Shown one piece after another: positions 8,866 through 16,813 of a stretch of 64,000 bases of DNA (position 1 is the first letter of the stretch; the number at the start of each line of letters is the position of its first letter). Source of the DNA: Pseudoclavibacter sp. Marseille-Q3772. GTDB taxonomy: Bacteria > Actinomycetota > Actinomycetes > Actinomycetales > Microbacteriaceae. The position numbers and the translations under genes were made by a program. The notes below the pieces were generated by a model. It saw nothing but the letters and a program-made list of their open reading frames with translations. It searched no databases and was not told the origin of the DNA. The stretch covers positions 1,674,001 to 1,738,000 of the forward strand of contig NZ_OU745391.1 in the NCBI RefSeq assembly GCF_916618895.1. Direction: 5' to 3'.

Positions 8866-9987
8866 ATGGCAGTACCGGTAGTTGGCGTGATCGGCGGCGG
8901 GCAATTGGCGCGCATGATGGTGCCGCCAGCAATCGCGCTCGGCATCGAAATCCGCGTACTCGCCGAGAAACCCGATGCATCCGCTCGACTGGCCGCAAGC
9001 GCCGTCGGCGACTACCGCGACCTGCAGACCGTCCGGGCCTTCGCGAAGGAAGTCGACGTCATTACCTTCGATCACGAGCACGTACCGCAAGAGATTCTGC
9101 ACACGCTCGTCGACGAAGGTGTGGCCGTGCATCCGGGGTCGCAGGCACTGCAATTCGCGCAGGACAAGCTCGCGATGCGGCGACGGCTGGCCGAGCTGGG
9201 AGCTCCCATGCCGGACTGGGCCGGCGTGGGCAGTGCCGCGCAACTGCAGGAGTTTATTGATGAGCACGGCGGAGTTGCCGTGTTGAAGACACCGCGCGGC
9301 GGTTACGACGGCCACGGAGTGCGAAAGGTCACCTCGGGGGAAGATGGCGCGGATTGGTTCGAGCAATTCGACGAGCTGCTGGTCGAGGAACTCGTCGACT
9401 TTCGCCGTGAGCTGGCGCAACTGGTTGCGCGTCGCCCCAGCGGTGAGATGAAAGCGTGGCCGGTTGTTGAAACGGTGCAAGCCAACGGTGTGTGTAACGA
9501 AGTCTTCGCGCCCGCACCGCACGCGACCGCTCGCATCCACAAAGTCGCCCACGAGATTGCCGAAACGATCGCGGCCGGCCTTGATGTGACCGGGGTGCTC
9601 GCCGTTGAACTCTTTGAAACCAGCGACGACCGTGTGCTGGTGAACGAGCTGGCGATGCGTCCACACAACTCGGGCCACTGGACAATCGACGGCGCACGCA
9701 CCAGTCAGTTTGAACAGCATTTGCGGGCAGTGCTGGATCTGCCCTTGGGCGATTCTTCCGCGCGGGAAGCCGCCACCGTGATGATCAACATCCTCGGGGG
9801 ACCGCAAACCGGGGCGATCACCGACCGGTTCGCCACGGCGATGACACAGTTCCCGGCCGCAAAAATTCACACCTACGGTAAGGATGCACGCCCCGGGCGT
9901 AAGGTTGGTCACGTGACCGTTGCCGGCGCCGAACTCGATCAGGTCGCGTTCGAAGCTCGCGGGGCTGCCGCCGTATTCGACGATTGA
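8866..9987 (+). CDS. purK: 5-(carboxyamino)imidazole ribonucleotide synthase
   Basis: 373 residues, ATP-grasp fold. It uses ATP and bicarbonate to carboxylate AIR to N5-CAIR in purine synthesis. Visible motifs are the N-terminal GVIGGGQLARMM nucleotide-binding turn, the TFDHEHVP segment typical of PurK (usual form T-x-E-x-E-x-V), KTPRGGYDGHGV (ATP-grasp loop), and NELAMRPHNSGHWTIDGARTSQFEQHLRAV near the active site. GAAGGA precedes the ATG. The product is the substrate of purE, encoded 126 bases downstream, so both probably share a transcript. Confidence 0.95.
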   Translation: MAVPVVGVIGGGQLARMMVPPAIALGIEIRVLAEKPDASARLAASAVGDYRDLQTVRAFAKEVDVITFDHEHVPQEILHTLVDEGVAVHPGSQALQFAQDKLAMRRRLAELGAPMPDWAGVGSAAQLQEFIDEHGGVAVLKTPRGGYDGHGVRKVTSGEDGADWFEQFDELLVEELVDFRRELAQLVARRPSGEMKAWPVVETVQANGVCNEVFAPAPHATARIHKVAHEIAETIAAGLDVTGVLAVELFETSDDRVLVNELAMRPHNSGHWTIDGARTSQFEQHLRAVLDLPLGDSSAREAATVMINILGGPQTGAITDRFATAMTQFPAAKIHTYGKDARPGRKVGHVTVAGAELDQVAFEARGAAAVFDD

Positions 9988-10042
9988 GCGAGTAACGCTG
10001 CCGAACTGGCCTGGCCGCATCCGCCGGTCTGGGCGTACCGTC

Positions 10043-10094
10043 GACTTAACCGCATCCGCGACTTAACCGCATCCGTTGGTCTAACCGCATCCGC
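10043..10094 (+). repeat. Three tandem ~17-bp repeats between purK and purE
   Basis: GACTTAACCGCATCCGC (10043-10059) is followed directly by a copy differing only in the last base (10060-10076), then by an 18-base variant sharing CTAACCGCATCCG (10077-10094). The block ends about 20 bases before the purE start, so it would be in the purKE transcript leader. Confidence 0.75.
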
Positions 10095-10113
10095 CGCAAA
10101 CGAAGGGAAAACC

Positions 10114-10611
10114 GTGTCAGTACAACCGCGCGTGGGCATCATCATGGGGTCCGACTCTGATTGGCCGACCATGAAGGCCGCACACGAGATCTGCGCCGAG
10201 TTTGGTATCGAGTGTGAAGTGGATGTGGTCTCCGCTCACCGAACGCCGGACAAGATGGTCGACTACGCGCGTTCGGCGCGCGAGCGCGGGCTGCAGGTGA
10301 TTATCGCCGGTGCTGGCGGTGCGGCACACCTGCCGGGGATGGTCGCCGCGATGACTTCGCTGCCGGTGATCGGCGTGCCGGTGCCGCTGAAGCACCTCGA
10401 CGGGATGGATTCGCTGCTGTCAATCGTGCAGATGCCCGGTGGGATTCCGGTTGCGACCGTGTCGATCGGAAACGCGAAAAACGCTGGGATCCTCGCCGCC
10501 CGCATCCTCGGTGCCACCGACCCACAGATCGCCCAGCGCCTCGACGAGTACGCCGCCGAACTCACCGAGATGGTGGCTGATAAATCGGCGAACCTGCGCG
10601 CGCAGCTGTAG
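10114..10611 (+). CDS. purE: N5-carboxyaminoimidazole ribonucleotide mutase, class I
   Basis: 165 residues, normal for class I PurE. It shifts the carboxyl group of N5-CAIR to give CAIR. Motifs are [13 protein letters not shown] at the N terminus (phosphate loop), [10 protein letters not shown] with the catalytic histidine, [18 protein letters not shown], and the [20 protein letters not shown] strand. The start is GTG at 10114 with AAGGGA upstream. Pairing with purK confirms the two-step bacterial route. Confidence 0.96.
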   Translation: MSVQPRVGIIMGSDSDWPTMKAAHEICAEFGIECEVDVVSAHRTPDKMVDYARSARERGLQVIIAGAGGAAHLPGMVAAMTSLPVIGVPVPLKHLDGMDSLLSIVQMPGGIPVATVSIGNAKNAGILAARILGATDPQIAQRLDEYAAELTEMVADKSANLRAQL

Positions 10612-10684
10612 TCAGCGGGCGCTCGGAAGTATCGCGGCGCGCCGCGCGAGAGTGGTTCATAGTTGCGCCCTAGGGTAAAGCGCG

Positions 10685-12079
10685 ATGACTAACCGCCCTC
10701 TGCGCTATCCAGACCTCAGTTCGCCGGAGTTTATGACCCGGCGAGCGTGGTGGTTGCTGGGCGCAAACACGCTCGTCCCCGGTGCTGGGCCGCTGTTGGC
10801 TGGAAATCGGCGGTTCGGGCGGTTTGGCCTGCGGGTGTGGCTGTGGGTGCTGTTTGCGCTGATCCTTACTGCCGTGCTGTTCTTTGTTTTTCGCGGCCCG
10901 CTGTTTTTTGTGCTGACGACCTGGTGGGGGCTGACGATCCTCGGCGTGAGCATCCTGGCGTTCGGCGTGTGGTTATTGCTCACCACCTTGGAGACTGTGC
11001 GTCAGGTGCAGCTGTTTCGGGTGGATGCGCTCGCCCGCGGGTTGATTCTGGTGCTCGCGCTGGTGATCGGCGTGATCCCGGTGTTCGTTGGCGGTTTTCT
11101 CACCTCGCAGGTGTTCGCTGCCCGTCAGGCGGTGTCCGCGCTCTTTGGTGATGCCAATGCGGGGATGAAGTTCCCGAGCGACGGGCGCATCAACATCATG
11201 ATGCTCGGTGGCGACACGGGTGAAGACCGCGAGGGGACTCGACCGGACTCCATTAGCGTGATGAGCTTCAACGTGTTTTCGGGGCAGCTGACCACGGTGG
11301 GATTGCCTCGTACACTGACCGGTTTCTCGTTCAGCGAGGGGCCGATGCAGGAGATGTACCCGGACAACTACGACAGTTGCGAGGTGGACGCTTGCTATCT
11401 GAACTCGGTGTACACCGAGGTGACCACCTACGACTACGACATGTATCAGGACGCGCCCTCGCAGGGTTCGGAACCCGGTATTGAAGCGACTCGGGATGCG
11501 GTTGAGTGGATCACCGGCCTTGAGATTCACTACTACGTGATGGTGGATATGAGCGGTTTTTCGGCGCTCGTGGATGCGATGGGCGGCGTCGAGGTTGACG
11601 TCAAGGAGCGCGTTGGGCTGGGGATCAACGATGACGGGTCGCCCGGATGGCAGCCGCCCACGGTGTTTATTGAGCCCGGCAAGCAGCGCCTGAATGGTGA
11701 GATGGCGCTGTGGTACGCGCGTAGCCGCTACGAGACGACGGACTATGCGCGCATGAAGCGCCAGCGCGAGTTGCAGGATGCGATCATTGCGCAGTTGCCG
11801 AAGGCGATGCTTTCGCGTTCGAGTCAGATCATGAAGGCGATTGAGCAGGTCGTGCGGACTGATATCCCTGAGGGCGCGGTGGGGCTCGTCGCGGATCTGG
11901 CCTTGAAGTCGCGGGGTCGCGAAGACAATGTGCGCATTGATCTCGCGCCGCCGCTACTGGAGATCGAGGAAGTGACGCCCGACTACGAGTACGCGCGTGG
12001 CCTCATCCACAAGGGCTTTGCGGGTGAAGCGCCGCCCACCGAGGCCCCGGCTGCTCCGGAGGAGGAACCGGTCGAGTAG
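10685..12079 (+). CDS. LytR-CpsA-Psr (LCP) family cell-wall glycopolymer ligase
   Basis: 464 residues. Several hydrophobic helices fill residues 20-150, followed by an extracellular LCP domain. LCP enzymes move polyprenyl-linked glycopolymers onto peptidoglycan. Diagnostic parts are [27 protein letters not shown], the GLPRTLTGF segment, the inserted [22 protein letters not shown] region, and [19 protein letters not shown] carrying the conserved arginines that bind pyrophosphate. The acidic tail [16 protein letters not shown] ends only three bases before the 12083 inverted-repeat arm. An in-frame-like acidic Pro/Ala tail lies beyond the far arm at 15604-15693, so the native C terminus was probably longer. 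A role in attaching the glycan encoded at 17-47 kb is plausible. Confidence 0.92.
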   Translation: MTNRPLRYPDLSSPEFMTRRAWWLLGANTLVPGAGPLLAGNRRFGRFGLRVWLWVLFALILTAVLFFVFRGPLFFVLTTWWGLTILGVSILAFGVWLLLTTLETVRQVQLFRVDALARGLILVLALVIGVIPVFVGGFLTSQVFAARQAVSALFGDANAGMKFPSDGRINIMMLGGDTGEDREGTRPDSISVMSFNVFSGQLTTVGLPRTLTGFSFSEGPMQEMYPDNYDSCEVDACYLNSVYTEVTTYDYDMYQDAPSQGSEPGIEATRDAVEWITGLEIHYYVMVDMSGFSALVDAMGGVEVDVKERVGLGINDDGSPGWQPPTVFIEPGKQRLNGEMALWYARSRYETTDYARMKRQRELQDAIIAQLPKAMLSRSSQIMKAIEQVVRTDIPEGAVGLVADLALKSRGREDNVRIDLAPPLLEIEEVTPDYEYARGLIHKGFAGEAPPTEAPAAPEEEPVE

Positions 12080-12082
12080 CCG

Positions 12083-12208
12083 CACCCGCGGTGCCCGGTG
12101 CATCCTGAATGGGGGGTGCCTGAGCACACTTGGCAGGGTCGCAAATGTGCCTAAACAACCCCTGGTTGCGCAGGAGGCGACGGGACGTGGATGTCTAGAT
12201 TTCGGAGT
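12083..12208. repeat. Left arm of 125-bp inverted repeat bounding the accessory cassette
   Basis: The reverse complement of 15503-15627 matches this stretch throughout except for one G in a G-run. The inner end enters the last codons of the leftward lipoprotein gene; the outer end is three bases after the LCP stop. The arm itself could fold around GCACA/TGTGC and may also act as a terminator. Confidence 0.9.
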
Positions 12209-12788
12209 TGTGAGGCCACGGTGACTCTGCAGGATAGAAGCAGGGGCTATATGCACTAATCATCACCAGAGGACCCTTGTCCCGGTTGGTAATTGCCCAC
12301 ACACTAACGTCGAAACCGTCATCCGACCACGCAGACACAGTTGGGCCACGATCCGTATCAGACCGCTCAAGCTGACTCCACTCGCCCTGCTTGGCCAGCT
12401 CTGCAGCGATGATCTCCACGGAATCTTCTGCCGCTGCTGGAGTCTTCAATTCAACTCCGAGGCCGCCCATATACGAATACGACCCATCCCAGCTTTCAGG
12501 AGGAGCAAAGTAGTCGTTACAGGTTGAAAGCTCACGCTTGACCGTGTCGTTCCGTTCCTCTTCCTCGCTGCCCACTCGGTATTCCTGGGGGATCATCGCA
12601 AGCAACTCACGAATGATCTCCCGACTCCGATCACGCATCTCATGCGCTGACGCAACCGGATACGTCGGGGTCGGTGATGCAGTGCCACTCGCACCGTTGT
12701 GGGAGTTTGGGTTTCCGTTCCCACACCCGGTTACGCACAGCGTCAGAGTCGAGACGCAAGCAGTGGCAAGTAGGATTCTCCGCCTCAT
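12195..12788 (-). CDS. Putative lipoprotein, candidate immunity protein (copy 1)
   Basis: 197 residues from ATG 12788, preceded by a purine-rich GGAAGG and GGA. The N terminus MRRRILLATACVSTLTLCVTGC is a lipoprotein signal with the lipobox VTGC. The mature part has a block (PVASAHEMRDRSREIIREL to YSYMGGLGVE) nearly identical to the lipoprotein at 14906-15517, then about 65 divergent residues, then an identical SPCFYPAESPWP-x-NSEI end. Two cysteines (STCNDY and SPCFYP) could form a disulphide. No named family was recognised. Its position beside a putative lipase effector suggests an outward-facing immunity lipoprotein, comparable to TilA for staphylococcal TslA. That role is inferred. It is divergent from the effector operon. 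Confidence 0.75.
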   Translation of the reverse strand: MRRRILLATACVSTLTLCVTGCGNGNPNSHNGASGTASPTPTYPVASAHEMRDRSREIIRELLAMIPQEYRVGSEEEERNDTVKRELSTCNDYFAPPESWDGSYSYMGGLGVELKTPAAAEDSVEIIAAELAKQGEWSQLERSDTDRGPTVSAWSDDGFDVSVWAITNRDKGPLVMISAYSPCFYPAESPWPHNSEI

Positions 12789-12975
12789 TCCTAGCTTCAC
12801 CTTCCCTGAGCTCCGAGAAACTTGTTCCGCACTATTCCAACAGGTCGAAAATCTGCCGAGCATGAGGACGCTCACTGCAGCAGCTCGTTGTCTCGACATG
12901 TTCGGGGTGGAGATTGATTACTTCAACGTGTTAGGTTGCTTGCGTTGGGTCGCGCGCAAGTCACAGGAGATTTAC

Positions 12976-13281
12976 ATGTCAACTCTGGATATTCCTGAAG
13001 GTGAGTTCGAAAACGCGGCTGAGCGCCTGACCGATGCCGCGGCCAGTTTGCGATCCGCATCTGGAATCTCGGAAATCGAGTCACTGATAACAGCCTCGCT
13101 GCCAGGGGGGTGGGATGTAGGCAATTCTGCCCACCTTGCGGGTGATGCATGCGACCGAGAATCGGATCGAATTGTATTGCTCCTGGAGCAAGCTGTCGAG
13201 GACGCCCTATTCGTAGCGCAAGATCTAAACGATGTTGATGCCCGGTTCGCCTACGCGTTCGACGTAGAGATGGACGGGTAA
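12976..13281 (+). CDS. Small helical WXG100-like partner protein
   Basis: 101 acidic residues, predicted as two amphipathic helices around a short linker containing PGGWDVGNSA, which recalls the W-x-G turn of type VII (ESX) substrates. AGGAGA lies five bases before the ATG at 12976, fixing the start within a longer open frame. It ends two bases before the next gene, so the two are coupled. Small helical partners encoded just upstream of LXG or WXG toxins (Lap-type or EsxA-like) chaperone their targeting, and this gene has that size and place. No catalytic feature is visible. Family assignment is structural analogy, not a clear match. Confidence 0.7.
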   Translation: MSTLDIPEGEFENAAERLTDAAASLRSASGISEIESLITASLPGGWDVGNSAHLAGDACDRESDRIVLLLEQAVEDALFVAQDLNDVDARFAYAFDVEMDG

Positions 13282-13283
13282 CC

Positions 13284-14906
13284 ATGGACGTGTCTTGGAA
13301 TGACCTGCAACGTTGGACTCCGGCAGGGCTGGAGGAATCTTATGATTTGGTTTTGTCTGCTCAGCAGGAAACAGAAGCGGCGGGAGACCAACTGCTGTCA
13401 GCGAAAACGAACTTTTCTGGACAGGGGCAGGCAGCGCTCGCGTTTCGTGGAATCGTTGATCGCTATCGGGCGCACGCAGACGGCCTTGAAGCACGTCTGA
13501 CAGAACTTCAGATAGTCCTTAACCAAGCCGCCGAGGCGGTAGAGCAGCTCGCAATTGAAGTCGATTCGACGCAAGCCGCAATCGATGCGGTGCGGTATTT
13601 GGTTGATGCAGCGGATCGGGTCCAGCTGCCGGACTGGCTCATTGAACAGTTCGCGCAGGCGAAAAAACAGCGCGGTACTGGCTCGACCTTGCTTGATCTA
13701 GAGGAGGGCATTGCACTCCAACGTCGTGATGAGCTGCAAGTAGCCGTTGACACGCTCCTGGAGCAAGCAAAGAGTGTCTTGAGAGAACTTGCATCGGGGT
13801 TGTTGCGAGTTCGAGATGGCGAGATATCCGATGCAGCGCAAGTGCTTGCGGACTCGAATGGCTCCGACGCTGCTCCTCAGGAAATAATCGACGCGTTTGG
13901 GCAGGCCTCTGCTGCCCAGGTGCGAGCCATGTGGGACTCCCTTGATTTCAATACCCAACGAACCCTTCGAATCAACTTCCCCGAGATTATTGGGAACCTC
14001 AGCGGCATTCCTTTGTTGGTGCGGCAGAAGGCCAACGATTCCAACATGAATGCCTACTTGGAACGGGAGGAAGCTGCTCGTTCGTCTGAGGAGATCCAAA
14101 CTCGGATAAATGAACTCACTGCCAAGGAGAACGAGGGGAATCTTGGCGGGAAGGAACGAGCTGAGCTTGCTGATCTGCGGGACGAAGCGCAACGTCGGCA
14201 GGCAGTGCGAGACATGCTGGATGGTGATGGCGCGGTAGTGTTCGACCCAAGTAACTACCGAGTGGTTGCAATCGAAGGTGACATTACGAGCGCCCCGGAG
14301 CATCTCATTACCGTTGTGCCAGGGACTGGAACATGGATGGGGAGCTTCGCAGACGGTGGTGTGCGAGACCTCCCGCGCGATTTGGTGTCTGGCTTTCAAG
14401 ACCCTGACCGCAGCGCGGTTGCCTTCGTTGTAAAAGACGGTCCCTGGGCAAGCTGGGTGGGGGAGAACTCAAACATGTTGCATAGCGCAATGGAACGAAT
14501 GGGGACAACGGTTGCGAATGTCGACGTTGACTTGCGCGTTGAGGACTTCGACGGTGATCCGAAAGAAACAGCAATTGCACATAGCGCAGGGATGTCAATC
14601 ACCAGTGCTGCTGAGGTGCAGGGCGCTCATTACGATGAGGTCATTTCGATCGCCGGGTCATACATGGTTTCAGACTGGGTAGCCGACCAAACAACGGAGT
14701 ACACGCACATTCAATATGAAGCTGACGCGATCAATCTCGTAGATCGATCCGATTGGCACACAACGCCGAATGAAAGCGCCGTTTTTGACAAGGTGATTCT
14801 TGATAGTGGTGGGCGCGATGGTTTTGATGGCCACACTCGTATTGCGCAAGGGAAAGATACGAACGCTGCCGGAGTTCGAGCGATTCTCAACGAAGTGAGG
14901 GAGTAG
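13284..14906 (+). CDS. WXG-like helical domain fused to DUF1023-type alpha/beta hydrolase; candidate type VII effector
   Basis: 540 residues without signal peptide. Residues 1-140 are long helices beginning WNDLQRW, the pattern of WXG-like/DUF1023 proteins. Residues 140-310 are mostly helical and charged. Residues 320-540 look like an alpha/beta hydrolase: VVPGTGTWMGSF strand-turn, nucleophile elbow AHSAG with Ser434, ISIAGSYM, a candidate acid in LVDRSDW and a candidate histidine in FDGHTRI. Lipase or esterase activity on membrane lipids is a reasonable inference. It is coupled to the small helical gene upstream and overlaps the lipoprotein gene downstream by one base (TAGTG), forming a three-gene unit. 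GC is clearly below the neighbours (for example 28 of 60 at 14701-14760), suggesting transfer. No ESX secretion core is in the window. Confidence 0.72.
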   Translation: MDVSWNDLQRWTPAGLEESYDLVLSAQQETEAAGDQLLSAKTNFSGQGQAALAFRGIVDRYRAHADGLEARLTELQIVLNQAAEAVEQLAIEVDSTQAAIDAVRYLVDAADRVQLPDWLIEQFAQAKKQRGTGSTLLDLEEGIALQRRDELQVAVDTLLEQAKSVLRELASGLLRVRDGEISDAAQVLADSNGSDAAPQEIIDAFGQASAAQVRAMWDSLDFNTQRTLRINFPEIIGNLSGIPLLVRQKANDSNMNAYLEREEAARSSEEIQTRINELTAKENEGNLGGKERAELADLRDEAQRRQAVRDMLDGDGAVVFDPSNYRVVAIEGDITSAPEHLITVVPGTGTWMGSFADGGVRDLPRDLVSGFQDPDRSAVAFVVKDGPWASWVGENSNMLHSAMERMGTTVANVDVDLRVEDFDGDPKETAIAHSAGMSITSAAEVQGAHYDEVISIAGSYMVSDWVADQTTEYTHIQYEADAINLVDRSDWHTTPNESAVFDKVILDSGGRDGFDGHTRIAQGKDTNAAGVRAILNEVRE

Positions 14907-15517
14907 TGTCGAATCTACTTGAGCACTGCAGGGCACGGGCATTCTTTAGCATTTCATTGGCATTGCTGTCCGCAACGCTCACTGGGTGTGTTGTTCCCAA
15001 CCAAAGCAATGATGAAAGGACAACTCCATCTACATCAGCACAGATGGCGCATCCGGTTGCGTCAGCGCATGAGATGCGTGATCGGAGTCGGGAGATCATT
15101 CGTGAGTTGCTTGCGATGATCCCCCAGGAATACCGCGTGAGCAATGAGGAAGAGGAACGGAACGACACGTTCAAGCGTGAGCTTTCGACCTGTAACGACT
15201 ACTTTGCTCCTCCTGAAAGCTGGGACGGATCGTACTCCTATATGGGCGGCCTCGGAGTTGAAGTGAAGTCCCTGGAAAACGCAGAGCGCGCCGCCGCCCT
15301 GATTTATGACAATCTGAATGCGCGATCCGGATGGCAAGAAGCGAGAGATGTGGGGAGCGTCGAAGGGGCACGTCCATTTCTTCGGTCTCCAGAAGGCTTC
15401 TTAGTTGCAGCTGACCCGATCGCTGAGAGTAATGGAAGGTTCATTGTTCACATTTATGCGTTCAGCCCCTGCTTCTATCCAGCTGAGTCACCGTGGCCGC
15501 GAAACTCCGAAATCTAG
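14906..15517 (+). CDS. Putative lipoprotein, candidate cognate immunity protein (copy 2)
   Basis: 203 residues from a GTG that shares a base with the effector stop. The signal has the lipobox TGC after a hydrophobic stretch (SLALLSATLTGC). The central block PVASAHEMRDRS to YSYMGGLGVE matches the lipoprotein at 12195-12788 almost exactly. The next 65 residues differ, and the extreme C terminus is again the same. This conserved-variable-conserved layout is expected if the middle part is under diversifying selection, as in immunity proteins. Being last in the effector operon it is the better candidate for the cognate immunity protein. Function is inferred from context only. Confidence 0.75.
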   Translation: MSNLLEHCRARAFFSISLALLSATLTGCVVPNQSNDERTTPSTSAQMAHPVASAHEMRDRSREIIRELLAMIPQEYRVSNEEEERNDTFKRELSTCNDYFAPPESWDGSYSYMGGLGVEVKSLENAERAAALIYDNLNARSGWQEARDVGSVEGARPFLRSPEGFLVAADPIAESNGRFIVHIYAFSPCFYPAESPWPRNSEI

Positions 15518-15627
15518 ACATCCACGTCCCGTCGCCTCCTGCGCAACCAGGGGTTGTTTAGGCACATTTGCGACCCTGCCAAGTGTGCTCAGGCACCCCC
15601 ATTCAGGATGCACCGGGCACCGCGGGT
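15503..15627. repeat. Right arm of 125-bp inverted repeat bounding the accessory cassette
   Basis: Inverted copy of 12083-12208. Homology continues inward at lower identity into the lipoprotein gene and rises again at 15052-15121, which is a perfect 70-bp inverted match to 12591-12660. Confidence 0.9.
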
Positions 15628-15693
15628 CCAGCTCCCGCCGAGGGTGATTCGGGTGATTCGGGTGACGAAGTTCCGGCCGACGAACTGCCGTAA
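15604..15693 (+). pseudogene. Possible displaced C-terminal tail of the LCP gene
   Basis: One reading frame across and just outside the right arm encodes QDAPGTAGPAPAEGDSGDS followed by GDEVPADELP and a TAA stop. It is acidic and Pro/Ala-rich like the end of the LCP protein at 12079, has no start of its own, and lies in the same orientation. The simplest reading is that the 12083-15627 cassette split the LCP tail. There is no sequence homology to prove it. Confidence 0.4.
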
Positions 15694-15732
15694 CCGACGC
15701 CTCTTTCCCACCCATCCTCCTCCTTCTTCACG

Positions 15733-15894
15733 GTTCGGGCCTACTTTGCACACTCTCCCCTCCGTTGGGGCCTACTTTGCACACTTGGGCGTGCGGTAAG
15801 TGTGCGTTTGGGGCCCCAACGCTTTCGGCTACGCGCGGTTGGGGCCTACTTCGCACACTTGGGCGCGCGGTAGGTGTGCTTTTGGGGCCCCAAC
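15733..15894. repeat. Palindromic 57-bp units, cluster A (two full, one half)
   Basis: Full units lie at 15764-15820 and 15838-15894, with a left half at 15733-15754. Each has outer arms GTTGGGGCC/GGCCCCAAC and inner arms GCACACTT/AAGTGTGC (the second unit GCACACTT/AGGTGTGC) around an 11-base loop, with an unpaired bulge between. Units are separated by 17 bases ending ACGCGCG, so the period is 74 bp. The rest of the gap 15694-16017 shows no gene. Confidence 0.9.
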
Positions 15895-16017
15895 GCGAGG
15901 ATGCGGTTCGGGGCTGCAGGCGGTCTCCGCAACGAGCCCGGCCCCTGGAAGTGCGAATGCTGGCCATTCCACAGCCCGTTTTCTGGAGCAGCTACCTCGC
16001 TGGGTTAACATCGGCGT

Positions 16018-16611
16018 GTGCGACTTCTTCTTGCTTCATACCTGCATCCATCGCTCGGCTCGTTTCTTGGCCGCAAAGTCGCATATGTGAACGACGCGGC
16101 AGCCAACTATCGGCAGGCGCCGTTCGCAATCGCAGAGCGTGAAGCAATTGCACAAGCGTGTGGAGAGCTCACCGATCTATCCGTGAGCACATCGCCGCTC
16201 GAGGAAGTACGAGCACTGCTCGAATCCGTTGACGGAGTGTACGTAGCCAGTGGTGACGTTTTCAGGTTGGTCGGCGCATTACGGTCCACGGGGGCGGATG
16301 CGGTTCTGGTCGCGGCTGTCAAGGACGGTTTACCTTACGCGGGGTCGTCAGCCGGTGCGATTGCTGCCGGTCCCTCGCTTGCGCCCGCAACATTGATGGA
16401 TCCAGATGACGTACCACCTGGGTTTACTGACTTTGCGGCTCTGAATTTGACTCCGCATGTGGTGGTGCCACATGCGCAAGGGACCACGGGCCCCTACACG
16501 ATCGACACAATTGCGCAGACAGTGCGTGTTTACGGGAAAGAATGGCCGCTCGTTTTGTTGCGGGACGGGCAGGCGCTCCTTGTCGACGAATCCGGCGACC
16601 ATCTTCTCTAG
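16018..16611 (+). CDS. Peptidase S51 (peptidase E / cyanophycinase-like) family protein
   Basis: 197 residues, starting at GTG 16018. The S51 fold is recognisable: an N-terminal LLLASYLHPSLGSFLG strand, GVYVASGDVFRLVGALR (the G-G-N/D segment before the nucleophile helix), PYAGSSAGAIAAG with nucleophile Ser111, and LNLTPHVVVPHAQGT carrying a histidine. Family members are serine dipeptidases cleaving Asp-X peptides, or cyanophycin hydrolases. It stands alone between two clusters of palindromic repeats with no operon partner. Substrate is unknown. Confidence 0.8.
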   Translation: MRLLLASYLHPSLGSFLGRKVAYVNDAAANYRQAPFAIAEREAIAQACGELTDLSVSTSPLEEVRALLESVDGVYVASGDVFRLVGALRSTGADAVLVAAVKDGLPYAGSSAGAIAAGPSLAPATLMDPDDVPPGFTDFAALNLTPHVVVPHAQGTTGPYTIDTIAQTVRVYGKEWPLVLLRDGQALLVDESGDHLL

Positions 16612-16813
16612 AAGCACTCAAGGTTAGCCCGCTGAAACCTTCTCTCCGGTAGTTGGCCCTTTAATATTGCGTGATCACCGTAGTCGTGGCCTGGGGCGCT
16701 CGCTTGCCTGTCTCATTGCGGTTCGGTCCCCTCCCTCGCAGGTAAACACATCCGCTCTCAGGATCGGCGCATCCCTCCAGGCCGATTCGGCCCCTCCTCC
16801 CCCCTCGTTCTCG

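Noticed and set aside
8440..10020. A 526-codon minus-strand frame opposite purK
   Set aside because: Antisense shadow of purK that also overlaps gtrA in another frame; no domain signature or ribosome site.
12083..15627. The inverted-repeat cassette as an insertion sequence or transposon
   Set aside because: No transposase or integrase gene is inside, no target duplication was seen, and homology runs from the arms into the lipoprotein genes, pointing to duplication/recombination or a passive island.
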